Under the pieces are notes generated by a model that did no database searches, was not told where the DNA came from, and saw nothing but the letters and a program-made list of their open reading frames with translations. From NCBI RefSeq assembly GCF_014773385.1, contig NZ_JACXAI010000014.1, forward strand, positions 1-64,000: a DNA stretch of 64,000 bases, in the 5' to 3' direction. A program made the translations under genes and the position numbers. Positions 36,999 through 46,626 of the stretch are shown here, in pieces; position 1 is the stretch's first letter, and each line of letters starts with the position of its first letter. The stretch is from Metabacillus arenae. Lineage in GTDB: Bacteria > Bacillota > Bacilli > Bacillales > Bacillaceae.

Positions 36999-37268
36999 AT
37001 GGAGTACCAATACCCTATTTCCCATGAATGGAGCACTGAAGAAATTATTGATGTCATTCGTTTTTATGAACATATTGAAAAAGCTTATGAAAAAGGGATC
37101 GTGAGAAAACATCTTATGACAGCTTATCGCCGCTTTAAGGAGATCGTTCCCAGCAAGTCTGAAGAAAAACAATTATGCCATGAATTTGAAGAGCTAAGCA
37201 GCTATTCGCCATATAGAACGGTTCAAAAGGCAAAGGCAGCACAAGACGGTGATTTAATTAAAATGTAA
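36999..37268 (+). CDS. yktA: UPF0223 family protein YktA
   Basis: 89 residues from ATG 36999 (AGAGGTGA upstream): [20 protein letters not shown], ending [13 protein letters not shown]. Conserved small helical Firmicutes protein without known function. Immediately after the flavoprotein and before yktB, as in B. subtilis. Confidence 0.9.
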   Translation: MEYQYPISHEWSTEEIIDVIRFYEHIEKAYEKGIVRKHLMTAYRRFKEIVPSKSEEKQLCHEFEELSSYSPYRTVQKAKAAQDGDLIKM

Positions 37269-37388
37269 GAAAAAGTCTTTCGTCGGCAAGTATTAGGCGA
37301 CCTGAAAAAAATTTGTTCTTTAACTATTTGAAGGAATGCACATGAGCACGCGATGACCACCTGAGTCTGGACAATTGTTTACAAAGCG

Positions 37389-37426
37389 AAGAGGCAAATC
37401 TTTATTCTAAAGGTTTGCCTCTTTTT
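37389..37426 (+). terminator. Terminator after yktA
   Basis: AAGAGGCAAATCTTT / AAAGGTTTGCCTCTT then TTT. Confidence 0.85.
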
Positions 37427-37500
37427 GGTTTATCCATTTATGACAGCAGCCCTCAGGGAGATATCATAAATCTCGCAGAGTGACCAAACAAAAATTCCTT

Positions 37501-38142
37501 TTAAGAGCTAACTGCAGCCTTTTGAGCCAATTTATACAGCGGCAGAAGGGTTTGAAAAGTGTCTTCTACCTTTTGAATAAATTGCTTTCCGGTCATCTTT
37601 TTTACATCGTCGCGTGGTATATTAATTCCGCACAGCAATTCAGCTTTTTTAACGGTTTGCAGTCTTTCAAACATCTTATCGAAATCTTCCTTAGAAAGGT
37701 CGCTTTGTTTCACTGCATCAGGTACGGTGTGGTCAATTGACCAAACAAAGTCTGACGGGATTTGTCCTTTTATATTTCCCCACTCTTTTTTCAGCTCTTT
37801 GCCGTATTCTTCCTTTATGGGTGATTCGTAAATGATTGCAAACCAAACAAAAACGTGCGTTTCCCATAAGCCGATTTGAAAATGCGGATGCTTTTTATAG
37901 CCCCTTTTATTGTTTGCGAAAGCGACCCACGAATCATCAGGAGGGTTTACAGAGCGGCGTGCATGCTTGGCGACATGGGGAAACATTTCCTCGCCTGTAG
38001 CCGCGGAAAGAGTTGGGGCAAAATGTTCGCCAAGCTCTTCAAGTTTAGGGCGCACCCTTTCAATTAATGCTTCCATTCTTTCATCTAAACCATTTATTTT
38101 AAATACATTAAAATCCTTTTGTTTAAATCCTTTAAATCCCAT
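37501..38142 (-). CDS. yktB: UPF0637 family protein YktB
   Basis: 213 residues, typical for YktB/UPF0637 ([53 protein letters not shown]). DUF1054 fold, function unknown. Syntenic with B. subtilis. Confidence 0.92.
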   Translation of the reverse strand: MGFKGFKQKDFNVFKINGLDERMEALIERVRPKLEELGEHFAPTLSAATGEEMFPHVAKHARRSVNPPDDSWVAFANNKRGYKKHPHFQIGLWETHVFVWFAIIYESPIKEEYGKELKKEWGNIKGQIPSDFVWSIDHTVPDAVKQSDLSKEDFDKMFERLQTVKKAELLCGINIPRDDVKKMTGKQFIQKVEDTFQTLLPLYKLAQKAAVSS

Positions 38143-38433
38143 AATTTCCTCCGATTCTGCCTTTTTTACGATTATTTTAGCATATTCGACATGAACAATA
38201 AAAAATTTTATGTAAGGCTTAGTTTTCTTCTTTTTTACTTACGAAATCATCCCAAAAAAAGTAAAATGTGTTTTGTAAGCGAGTAAAAGAGGTAAAGTTA
38301 AATAATAGGTAAACACACAATTTGTAACAGAGAGTTACAGATGAAAGCAAATCTTCATACGATATTAAAAACAAATAGTTATCTGAGAAGTCAATAAAAC
38401 ATACTGTACGGTCTTATCCACATTTAATCATTT

Positions 38434-38643
38434 ATGAAAGGGGCGCGGAGGGAATTGAAACAGATTGTCAAGCAAGTACAAAAAAAAGAATCAGAAAATC
38501 GATTGGGAGTTTTAAGGTTAGAACTTGATTATGAACTAGCAACGCTCTTTGAGGCGATGGAAGAAAAAAATAATGAAAAAGTAAATGAATGCAAAAAAAA
38601 GCTGGAACGACTTCGAAAAGAATGGTTGAGACTGCAAGCATAA
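38434..38643 (+). CDS. YkzI-like small coiled-coil protein
   Basis: Up to 69 residues, highly charged and helical (KKESENRLGVLRLELDYELA, then KKKLERLRKEWLRL). Position between yktB and suhB corresponds to ykzI. ATG 38434 has no ribosome site; TTG 38455 follows GGAGGGAA closely and may be the true start. A terminator follows at 38657. Confidence 0.6.
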   Translation: MKGARRELKQIVKQVQKKESENRLGVLRLELDYELATLFEAMEEKNNEKVNECKKKLERLRKEWLRLQA

Positions 38644-38656
38644 AGCTTCCGAGTCT

Positions 38657-38682
38657 AAACGAACCTTAGGTGGTTCGTTTTT
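38657..38682 (+). terminator. Terminator after the ykzI-like gene
   Basis: AAACGAACC / GGTTCGTTT plus TT. Confidence 0.8.
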
Positions 38683-38788
38683 GTCTGTAGGCCCTGGGCT
38701 GCTAAAGAGCAGTGGTTTGACTTGCATTTCTTTCATTCTTTCAAGTATCCTTAAAGCAGCGAAAGTTACATAAAAGTGAGGTATACAT

Positions 38789-39604
38789 ATGAATAATTGG
38801 GCGGAGATTGACAAATCTGCAAAAGAGTGGGTAAAAGAAGCCGGTGAGAGAATTCGGAGTTCTTTTAATACAACGTTATCGATTCAAACGAAATCAAACC
38901 CGAATGACCTCGTAACAAATATGGACAAAGAGACAGAACAATTTTTTCTAGAAAAAATCAGGAATACATATCCAGATCATTTCATTTTAGGTGAAGAGGG
39001 ACAAGGCCATGAATTGGCTTCAACAGACGGAATTATTTGGATTATAGATCCGATTGACGGAACAATGAATTTTGTCCATCAGCAGCGAAATTTCGCCATT
39101 TCAATCGGGATATATGAAAATGGTATCGGAAAAATCGGTTTAATTTATGATGTCGTCCATAATGAACTTTATCATGCGGTAAAAGGTGAAGGAGCTTATA
39201 TGAACGGTATAAAACTTCCTGATCTAAAAGATGTCCCGATAAGCGAGTCAATCCTTTCTTTAAATGCTACATGGGTCACTGAAAATAAAAGAATCGATCC
39301 AAATATTCTAGCTCCATTAGTAAGAGATGTGAGAGGAACCAGATCCTATGGATCAGCTGCAATCGAATTTGCTTATGTAGCAGCTGGAAGGCTGGATGGA
39401 TACATTACTTTAAGATTAGCGCCTTGGGATTTTGCAGCAGGCTTGGTCATAATTGAGGAGGTAGGCGGGCTGACAACTACCCTCGATGGAGAAAAAATAA
39501 ATTTATTGGATAAAAACAGTATACTAGTTGCAAGTAAAAGCATCCATCGGGCAATTTTATCTGATTATGTTAAAAAACAGCTGAAGGAAGATTACGATCG
39601 ATGA
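38789..39604 (+). CDS. suhB: Inositol monophosphatase family protein (SuhB/YktC)
   Basis: 271 residues. Metal site GEEGQG and WIIDPIDGTMNFVHQ (DPIDGT is the signature), and the C-terminal LAPWDFAAGLVIIEEVGG motif. Dephosphorylates inositol-1-phosphate or related phosphates. Syntenic with yktC of B. subtilis. Confidence 0.93.
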   Translation: MNNWAEIDKSAKEWVKEAGERIRSSFNTTLSIQTKSNPNDLVTNMDKETEQFFLEKIRNTYPDHFILGEEGQGHELASTDGIIWIIDPIDGTMNFVHQQRNFAISIGIYENGIGKIGLIYDVVHNELYHAVKGEGAYMNGIKLPDLKDVPISESILSLNATWVTENKRIDPNILAPLVRDVRGTRSYGSAAIEFAYVAAGRLDGYITLRLAPWDFAAGLVIIEEVGGLTTTLDGEKINLLDKNSILVASKSIHRAILSDYVKKQLKEDYDR

Positions 39605-39948
39605 TGGAAGTTTCCATTCAATGCTTGACGCCGTATTAAAAGAATCATTTTTTAATCAATTTAAAAAGAGATGACCCACAACGCCCAGCGTCCAAAAAAT
39701 ATCACTTGTCTTATATTCTTCATTTAGAAGGGAAGAATTTGTGTAAGAGGTGCCAGGCACTTTCTATTGGGTCAACTCTTTGTTTTATGTCAATGAGTAT
39801 TAACGTCCTTTATCGTAATCTAAACCCATACACTCTTAGGGGTAAAAATATAGCTTTCAGAATGGGCATCAAAGCCAAGTTGGAAACAAAATAACCATTT
39901 CAACAATCGAAACAATGCATGATTTTTCAGCTATGTCAGTTCATAAGA
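39605..39948. other. Intergenic gap, suhB / glycerate kinase
   Basis: No supported gene. Holds AGGTGCCAGGCACTT (39748-39762), a near-palindrome of a kind scattered in Bacillaceae genomes. A 62-codon frame here lacks a ribosome site. Confidence 0.4.
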
Positions 39949-41085
39949 CTAAAATTTAATAAGGTTTAAAGTTGCCGCGACGTTCTTAGCAGTGAGAGAA
40001 ACATACTCCTCTGCATTCCTAAATGCATCTGTTAAGGAAACGGCGCCAGGTACGACACTAAATAAGGCATCTATTCCATGTTCATTGACGATATCACTAT
40101 CAGTCGAAATAGAACCAGCAATTCCTATTACAGGAAGGTGATATTTTTTTGCAGCTTTAGCAACACCAACCGGAGTTTTTCCATGTATGGATTGGCTGTC
40201 AATTCTTCCTTCACCCGTTATAACTAAAGTGGCATCTTTAAGATGCTTTTCAAATTGAACGGCCTTCAAAACGATCTCAACGCCGCTCTTTAATTCAGCA
40301 GATAAGACGGAAAGCAGCCCAAAACCTAAACCGCCTGCAGCACCCGCGCCAGGAGTATCTCGGACTTCTTTATGTATCGTTTCTTCCATTACCCTTGCAT
40401 AATGTTGAAGATTGAGATCCAAAATTTCAACAAGGTCAGGGGTTGCGCCTTTTTGTGGACCAAAAATAGCAGACGCTCCTTTATGGCCTGTTAAAGGGTT
40501 GTCAACATCACATGCCACTTCAATCGTGACGTTCGCAATTCGATCATTAAGTGAAGAAAGGTCAACTGCAGCTAATTTGTTTAACTGACCTCCGCCATAT
40601 CCGATCTGATCACCGTTATCATCAAGAAGTTTCCCGCCAAGTGCTTGTATCATTCCAGCCCCGCCATCGTTTGTTGCGCTGCCGCCCAGTCCGATAATGA
40701 TATGGGTAGCCCCGTAGTCCAAAGCAGCTAAAATCAGTTCTCCTGTGCCCCAGCTAGTAGTTAAAAGCGGATTTCGTTTTTCCGGCGGGACAAGATGAAG
40801 TCCAGAGGCAGCTGCCATCTCGATAACAGCTGTTTTACCGTCTCCTAGCATTCCGAAAAAGGCTGGGACCGGGTTACCTAACGGCCCTATTACTATTTTC
40901 TCTATAATTTGTCCTTCTGTTGCGTCAACTAAAGATTGAACTGTACCTTCACCGCCATCTGCCATCGGTACTTTTATATAAGTCGCATCAGGAAATACTT
41001 GTTTAAATCCTTTTTCTATGGAACTAGCAACTTCCAAAGCTGTTAAACTTTCCTTAAATGAATCAGGTGCTATGACAATTTTCAT
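39949..41085 (-). CDS. glxK: Glycerate kinase
   Basis: 378 residues, standard for the class II glycerate kinase family (GarK/GlxK): start KIVIAPDSFKESLTALEVA, GEGTVQSLVDATEG, GLGGSATNDGGAGMIQALGG, ITGEGRIDSQSIHGKTPVGV. Phosphorylates D-glycerate to phosphoglycerate, feeding glycolysis. It is divergent from the aminotransferase/GlcDF cluster. That cluster generates glyoxylate, so glycerate could be the exit product if a hydroxypyruvate or tartronate-semialdehyde reductase exists elsewhere. Confidence 0.93.
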   Translation of the reverse strand: MKIVIAPDSFKESLTALEVASSIEKGFKQVFPDATYIKVPMADGGEGTVQSLVDATEGQIIEKIVIGPLGNPVPAFFGMLGDGKTAVIEMAAASGLHLVPPEKRNPLLTTSWGTGELILAALDYGATHIIIGLGGSATNDGGAGMIQALGGKLLDDNGDQIGYGGGQLNKLAAVDLSSLNDRIANVTIEVACDVDNPLTGHKGASAIFGPQKGATPDLVEILDLNLQHYARVMEETIHKEVRDTPGAGAAGGLGFGLLSVLSAELKSGVEIVLKAVQFEKHLKDATLVITGEGRIDSQSIHGKTPVGVAKAAKKYHLPVIGIAGSISTDSDIVNEHGIDALFSVVPGAVSLTDAFRNAEEYVSLTAKNVAATLNLIKF

Positions 41086-41345
41086 CGGTATCTCTCCACT
41101 CTATAATATAAACTAACAATAAAAACTTCAAAGATTATAGGTACTATAATAGCCGTTGATTAAACCTTAAAGCTCTCAAACAAATTTTCCAATGACCTCC
41201 AATCATTTTGCTGTATGTTAACCCCTGCATAATTCCTGCATTTTTTGACGGAAATTTCTGCTTGATCTCTATATGGCACAGTTAATAATGACCAGGCTAT
41301 TGATCCGTAACCTTAGGGACTGCTGGAAGATAGCGGAAATAATAA

Positions 41346-41360
41346 ATGGAAGCGCTCTTA
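41346..41360. promoter_or_regulatory. cre-like site
   Basis: ATGGAAGCGCTCTTA differs at one position from WTGNAANCGNWNNCW. CcpA control of a carboxylate pathway gene would be expected. Confidence 0.45.
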
Positions 41361-41604
41361 TTTTATAGTTTTAACAAGGATCTGTAGAAACTGATAGTAT
41401 GATTACCCTCAAATCTCCATTTAAAAAGTGTCTACTATTGCTTTTCTTTTAATTATAAATGAGATAGTACATAATTTTCTATATCTTTTAGTATATGTAT
41501 AGCTATAAATCCTTTGAAAAAGAAGAAATGCTCTAAAAAAGGTGTCTGAGTAAACAGTTGAACTGGAGTGATAGGTAAAAAAATTGCATATCGGAAGTGG
41601 CAAA

Positions 41605-41637
41605 AAGCGTTTCATATTGTTTCGATATGAAACGCTT
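41605..41637. promoter_or_regulatory. Upstream activator site for the sigma-54 promoter
   Basis: 13-bp perfect inverted repeat AAGCGTTTCATAT / ATATGAAACGCTT with a 7-nt spacer. A further half-site ATGAAACG lies at 41650-41657. It sits 70-105 bp upstream of the sigma-54 promoter, the normal distance for an enhancer-binding protein such as the PrpR-type activator at 43281. Confidence 0.7.
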
Positions 41638-41708
41638 ATTTGTTTTATTATGAAACGTTAAAACGGATTTATTTCTAGATTTAATCGTAATACCAGCATT
41701 TTTTACAT

Positions 41709-41726
41709 TTGGCATGGAACTTGCTT
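41709..41726 (+). promoter_or_regulatory. Sigma-54 promoter
   Basis: TTGGCATGGAACTTGCTT: GG at 41711-41712 and GC at 41723-41724, exactly the -24/-12 spacing (TGGCAY-N5-TTGCW). 50 bp upstream of the aminotransferase start. Confidence 0.85.
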
Positions 41727-41776
41727 TATAAAAGGGTAAGTAAGTTAGTACTAAAATTTATTTAGGAGGGTGAAAA

Positions 41777-42946
41777 ATGTTTTCAGAAAAAATGGATTTA
41801 CGTTTACCTGGACCTGTGCAGGTTCCAAAGGAAATACAGATGGCCATGCTCCGAACCTTTGACCACCCAATGATGGATTATCGAAATGAAGAGTTTCAGG
41901 AAATATTAAAGGAAACAACAGATGCATCAAAGATCATTTTCCAAACGGATAACCCGGTTTATGTGTTAACTGCAAGTGGAGCTTCAGCCTTAGAAACATC
42001 AATGGTTAATTTAGTTGGTCCTTCAGACACGATTATAATCTGCTCGATTGGCTATTTTGGTGAGTATTTAACAGAAATTGCCGAACATATTGGGGTTAAA
42101 GTGATAAAAATTGAAGCGAGTTGGGGAGAAACTGTAGACCCAGAAGATGTAAGAAACGTATTGAAGAAACACACTGAAGTGAAGGCTGTTTATGCCACTC
42201 ATTGTGAAACATCAACAGGAGCTGTTAATCCAATTAAAGAGATTGCTAATGTTGTAAAGGAAACGGATGCTGTATTTGTGGTCGATGCTGTGAGCTCGAT
42301 TGTAGGCACCCCATTATATATGGATGAATGGGGAATAGATATAGTGGCTGCAGGTGGTCAAAAAGCATTAATGCTTCCTCCAGGAATTGCCTTAATGACA
42401 TTAAGTGAAAAAGCATGGTCAGCTATTGAGAGACATCAATGCCCGTCCTTTTATTTTGATTTAAAAAAATACAGAAACTTTCTGCCAAGCGGTCATACCC
42501 CATACACACCGAATATTGCCCTTGTCAATGGATTGCTGGAAGCATGCCGCATGATTAGAAAAGCTGGTGGAATTGAAGCTGAATACAGACGACATGCTTG
42601 TTTGCGCGATATGACTAGAGCTGGCGTCCGAGAATTAGGATTGAAGTTATTGGTAGAAGATTCTGCTGCAAGCCCTACTTTGACTTCGGTTGTAGTTGAT
42701 TTCACGGATGCTGATCAATTTAGAAAAATGATGCGCAAGGATTTGCATGTAGCCCTTGGCGGCGGCTTAGGTCAATTAAAAGGAAAATTGCTTCGCCTTG
42801 GTCATATGGGCTATACCGATGCCGCGGATATTCTAAAAATGTTCGGTGCCCTGGAGTTAGGATTGAGGCGAACTGGTGTTAATGTTGAGCTTGGTGCCGG
42901 AGTGGCTGCTGCGCAAAAGTTCTGGCTTGAAAATCCACACTGTTAA
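41777..42946 (+). CDS. Class V aminotransferase (alanine/serine-glyoxylate aminotransferase-like)
   Basis: 389 residues of the PLP class V small-molecule family (AGXT/SgaA/PucG). Opens LRLPGPVQVPKEIQMAM, the glyoxylate-aminotransferase substrate motif (GPxxVP); Asp in FVVDAVSS binds the PLP nitrogen, and K196 in GGQKALMLPPG forms the aldimine. Preceded by AGGAGG. Transcribed from a sigma-54 promoter; glycolate oxidase and glycerate kinase genes flank it, so glyoxylate is the likely acceptor. Amino donor (Ala, Ser or ureidoglycine) cannot be decided. Confidence 0.87.
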   Translation: MFSEKMDLRLPGPVQVPKEIQMAMLRTFDHPMMDYRNEEFQEILKETTDASKIIFQTDNPVYVLTASGASALETSMVNLVGPSDTIIICSIGYFGEYLTEIAEHIGVKVIKIEASWGETVDPEDVRNVLKKHTEVKAVYATHCETSTGAVNPIKEIANVVKETDAVFVVDAVSSIVGTPLYMDEWGIDIVAAGGQKALMLPPGIALMTLSEKAWSAIERHQCPSFYFDLKKYRNFLPSGHTPYTPNIALVNGLLEACRMIRKAGGIEAEYRRHACLRDMTRAGVRELGLKLLVEDSAASPTLTSVVVDFTDADQFRKMMRKDLHVALGGGLGQLKGKLLRLGHMGYTDAADILKMFGALELGLRRTGVNVELGAGVAAAQKFWLENPHC

Positions 42947-43014
42947 TTCTTTCGTTGGAAAGATGAATGCAACAAGAAACTAGATTCGGTTAGGATTGTG
43001 GCCTGTGTAATTAT

Positions 43015-43110
43015 CCCGGTAACGGTGCAAAAAATCCGATAACGGAGCAAAAATCCGGTAACGGTCCAATTATCAAGATAACAGTGTTTTAACCCGATAA
43101 CGGTGTAATA
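43015..43110. repeat. 20-nt period repeat array, CCGATAACGG type
   Basis: Five modules of 19-20 nt with core CCGRTAACGGWG; TAACGG or its variants start at 43020, 43040, 43059, 43079 and 43098. Same scale as the 21-nt arrays but unrelated core. Lies in the gap between the aminotransferase and its regulator (42947-43280), which otherwise holds nothing recognised. Confidence 0.75.
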
Positions 43111-43280
43111 TCCGTTTAGTCTAATAGAAAAAAGTGATAAAAATTTATCCAAATGAAATGGACAATGAGCATCCTATCTACTATCACAATCAATTGATAC
43201 CCCCAAAAAATAAAATTCTAAGTTATGGTTTAATAATATAATAGAATTAGAAAACGATTGATTCATTTTGGAGGGAGAAC

Positions 43281-45203
43281 ATGTCTTCGATTGTGATGAT
43301 AGTGCCGTTTAAGGATTTAGCAGATAGGTCAAAAGAGGCTTGCCTCAAATCTGGAACTCAAATTCCTATATATAATGTCAAGATGGATAAAGTTGTAGAA
43401 GTGGCAAAAGAAGTGGAAAGCAGTGGCGCAGAAGTGATTATTTCCCGCGGGATGGCTGCGTTGAAAATCATGGAATCAGCGGTGAGAATTCCAGTCGTTT
43501 CTATCCCGATTAATGGATTTGATCTGCTAAGGGCTTATGTGAATGCAAAAAAATTAGGAGAACGAATTGGTATTGTAGATACGCCAAAAATGATAAGCAG
43601 TGTTGAAAGCTTAGAGGCTATTCTTGATATTAAAATAGAGAAAATTCCGGTTCATTCGTTAAATGAAATAGAACAAGCGGTTAATATTCTAATTGAAAAA
43701 GGAATCGATGTTTTAATAGGAAAGTTCACTTATGTTCAATCTGCAAAACGGATGGGTGTCAAATCCGTGATGTTGAAATCAGGAGTAGATTCCATTTTAC
43801 AGGCAATTAGAGAAGCAGAAAATATAGTGAGGGTTAGGCGAAAGGAAATAAAACGAACGAAACAAATGCAGGCAATCCTTGACTTTATTACAGATGGTGT
43901 AATTTCTGTTGATAATAAAGGAATTGTGACCGTTTGCAACCCCGCAATTGAAAAAATGCTCAATATTCCTTACGGGAATATGATTGGCAGAAACATTGAT
44001 GATCTATTATCTAATTCTCGTATTTCTACCATACTGGAAACTGAAAAGGAAGAAATTAATCGTATACAAGAAATCAATGGCATGAAAATGATAGCCAATC
44101 ACATTCCTATTCATCATGAAAATCAGGTGCTGGGTGTTGTTAGTACTTTTCAGGAAATAAACAAGCTGCAGCAAAAAGAGCAAGAAATACGGAAAAAACT
44201 TGCCGATCATGGTCATATCACAAAATATAAAATGGACCAAATTGTTGGAGAAAGTGAAAAATTTCTACAAGCTATTAGCAAAGCTAAAAAGTATGCAAAG
44301 GTGGATTCTACGATATTACTTACGGGGGCAACTGGGGTGGGGAAGGAAGTATTTGCTCATATCATCCACAGTGAAAGCTCTAGATCAAAAGGTCCGTTTG
44401 TTGCTGTCAACTGTGCAGCTATACCAGCAGCTCTATTGGAAAGTGAGTTGTTCGGATATGTAGAAGGAGCATTTAGCGGTGCTAAAAAAGGAGGCAAAAT
44501 GGGCCTTTTTGAAATGGCCCATAGAGGCACGATTTTTCTTGATGAAATTGGAGAGATGGAAGAGCTGCTGCAAGCAAGGATCTTAAGAGTGCTTCAGGAA
44601 GCGGAAGTTAGAAGACTAGGTGATGACCGTGTTATCCCAATTAATATCCGGGTTATAGCAGCCACTAATCGGGATTTAGAAGCCCAAATTGCAAAAGAAA
44701 AATTCAGATCCGATCTATACTATAGAATTAATATACTGAATATTACGATCCCTTCCTTACAAGAAAGAAAAGAAGACATCCCTATATTGTGTCAGCATTT
44801 CCTTAAAGAATTAAGTTCTAACGTGGGAAAAGAATTAATTGGTTTTGAACCAGAGGCCATTAAACTATTCCAAACATACGATTGGCCGGGTAACATTCGA
44901 GAGTTACGAAATATTGTTGAAAGATCAATGATTCTATCACCAGAAAAGACGATATCCTATTCCACTGTTTTAGAAGCAGGCGGTTCACCATTTGAAAAGC
45001 TGACCCAGAAGAATGAGTGGGATGTAAAGGAAATGATCGCCGATACAAATAATCAAGGCTTGCTCGAAAATGAAAAGGCATACATTAACCGAGTGTTAAA
45101 ACAAGTAAACGGTAATAAAACTGAAGCAGCTAAAATACTGGGGATTGGACGATCTACTCTATGGCGAAAATTAACCCATAATAAAGAAGGAGGCCCTAAA
45201 TGA
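43281..45203 (+). CDS. PrpR-type sigma-54-dependent transcriptional activator
   Basis: 640 residues. PrpR_N sensor domain (about 1-185), PAS domain (about 195-300, ILDFITDGVISVDNKGIV), AAA+ domain (about 322-550) with Walker A GATGVGKE, sigma-54 contact loop GAFSGA (usual GAFTGA), Walker B GTIFLDEIGEM, and a Fis-type helix-turn-helix at the end (NGNKTEAAKILGIGRSTLWR). GGAGGGAG ribosome site. Predicted to drive the sigma-54 promoter at 41709 through the dyad at 41605. PrpR_N sensors detect small carboxylic acids or their derivatives. Overlaps glcD by 4 nt. Confidence 0.92.
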   Translation: MSSIVMIVPFKDLADRSKEACLKSGTQIPIYNVKMDKVVEVAKEVESSGAEVIISRGMAALKIMESAVRIPVVSIPINGFDLLRAYVNAKKLGERIGIVDTPKMISSVESLEAILDIKIEKIPVHSLNEIEQAVNILIEKGIDVLIGKFTYVQSAKRMGVKSVMLKSGVDSILQAIREAENIVRVRRKEIKRTKQMQAILDFITDGVISVDNKGIVTVCNPAIEKMLNIPYGNMIGRNIDDLLSNSRISTILETEKEEINRIQEINGMKMIANHIPIHHENQVLGVVSTFQEINKLQQKEQEIRKKLADHGHITKYKMDQIVGESEKFLQAISKAKKYAKVDSTILLTGATGVGKEVFAHIIHSESSRSKGPFVAVNCAAIPAALLESELFGYVEGAFSGAKKGGKMGLFEMAHRGTIFLDEIGEMEELLQARILRVLQEAEVRRLGDDRVIPINIRVIAATNRDLEAQIAKEKFRSDLYYRINILNITIPSLQERKEDIPILCQHFLKELSSNVGKELIGFEPEAIKLFQTYDWPGNIRELRNIVERSMILSPEKTISYSTVLEAGGSPFEKLTQKNEWDVKEMIADTNNQGLLENEKAYINRVLKQVNGNKTEAAKILGIGRSTLWRKLTHNKEGGPK

Positions 45204-46609
45204 ACGAAAAACTGATTTTACACCTCAAAAAAATTTTTGGTGGAAATCGAGTATTGACAAGCAGAACGGATAGAATGACATATTCTTATGATGCTTCTTT
45301 TGCGACACAGCTGGATCCGAAAGAACCAGAAGTTGTTGTTATTCCTCAATCGACAGAGGAAGTCAGCGCGTGTGTGAAATTGGCAAATGAATATAAAATC
45401 CCTCTTTATCCACGAGGAGCAGGAACGGGGCAAACCGGAGGAGCGGTTCCCATTAAAGGTGGGATCGTAATCGATCTTTCCAAAATGAATCGAATAGTAG
45501 AAATCGATCATCAAAATATGCAGGTCATCGTTGAGCCTGGCGTTGTTCAAGCAGACCTGAATCAAGCTTTGAAAGAATATAATTTGCGCTTTCCACCTGA
45601 CCCTGGGAGTGCAAAAATGTGTACGGTTGGAGGAATGGTCTCGAATAATTCGAGCGGTCTGAGAGCAGTAAAATATGGGGTCACCCGTACGTATGTACTT
45701 GGGCTTGAGGTCGTATTGCCAACGGGAGAGGTTATTATGACAGGAGGAGAGAAATCAAAAGCATTAAAATCTGTTTCGGGTTACGATCTTGCCCACTTAA
45801 TGATCGGCTCTGAAGGGACGCTTGGAATTGTGACGAAATTGCGGTTGAAAATTCTTCCGCTGCCTGTAACGAGAGGGATCGTGTTAGCTTCATTTAAGAA
45901 ATTAGAGGACGCAGGCGGAGCTGTGAATGCCACTTTTCGATCAGGTATTCAACCGTCTGCGATTGAAATCATGGATGTAAATTGTATGAAAGCGGCGAAT
46001 ATGATGAAACCAGATTTGAATTTACCAGACGATAATGAAGCTTTACTCATCTTTGAAGTAGACGGAAGTAAGGATGAGGTTACTGCTCAGGTTCACAGGT
46101 TGACAGAAGTGGTCAATGAATATTCAGTATTCGTTAAGTTCAGTGATGAACCCTTGGAATGTCAGACGCTTTGGGAAGCAAGACAAATTGTCGGAGCAGC
46201 AGTTGGTCTCTTAAATCCAGGTGGATTTAGAGTATATGGAGGGGAAGATATCTGTGTCCCAATATCCAGACTGCCGGAAGTTCTTAGAAGCATCCAAAAT
46301 ATAGCGGAATCTTATGGAATTATTTGTGGAATTTACGGTCACGTTGGCGATGGCAATCTTCATACAGGTCCTGTCATAAAGCTTAACAATAAAGTGGAAG
46401 TGGTGAATGTCCAGAAGATGATCGATGATATTCATAATTTGGCCATTGAGATGGAGGGAACGACGACAGCCGAACATGGAGTTGGGCTTGTGAGAGCAGA
46501 GTACATGGAGAAAGAACACGGTCCAGCGCTGGAGTTAATGCGGGCAATTAAAAAAACAATGGATCCCAACAACATTTTAAATCCTGGAAAGATGGCACTT
46601 CCAAATTAA
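45200..46609 (+). CDS. glcD: Glycolate oxidase subunit GlcD (FAD-linked oxidase)
   Basis: 469 residues. FAD-binding PCMH domain with PRGAGTGQTGGAVPIKGGIV and SSGLRAVKYGVTR, then the FAD-oxidase C-terminal domain with GHVGDGNLHTGP and EHGVG. Oxidises glycolate (or lactate-type 2-hydroxy acids) to the 2-oxo acid with GlcF as electron acceptor. ATGA overlap with the activator and AAGGAGG upstream indicate coupled translation. No GlcE-like subunit seen. D-lactate dehydrogenase is the main alternative. Confidence 0.88.
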   Translation: MNEKLILHLKKIFGGNRVLTSRTDRMTYSYDASFATQLDPKEPEVVVIPQSTEEVSACVKLANEYKIPLYPRGAGTGQTGGAVPIKGGIVIDLSKMNRIVEIDHQNMQVIVEPGVVQADLNQALKEYNLRFPPDPGSAKMCTVGGMVSNNSSGLRAVKYGVTRTYVLGLEVVLPTGEVIMTGGEKSKALKSVSGYDLAHLMIGSEGTLGIVTKLRLKILPLPVTRGIVLASFKKLEDAGGAVNATFRSGIQPSAIEIMDVNCMKAANMMKPDLNLPDDNEALLIFEVDGSKDEVTAQVHRLTEVVNEYSVFVKFSDEPLECQTLWEARQIVGAAVGLLNPGGFRVYGGEDICVPISRLPEVLRSIQNIAESYGIICGIYGHVGDGNLHTGPVIKLNNKVEVVNVQKMIDDIHNLAIEMEGTTTAEHGVGLVRAEYMEKEHGPALELMRAIKKTMDPNNILNPGKMALPN

Positions 46610-46626
46610 TTGAAAGGGAGAATAGT

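Larger units (their letters stand above)
41086..41776 (+). promoter_or_regulatory. Regulatory region of the aminotransferase gene
   Basis: About 690 bp without a gene, holding a cre-like site, an enhancer-type dyad and a sigma-54 promoter (listed separately). The remainder shows nothing recognisable. Confidence 0.6.

Noticed and set aside
39706-39894. 62-codon + strand frame after suhB
   Set aside because: No ribosome site and overlaps a GTGCCAGGCAC near-palindrome typical of intergenic repeats.
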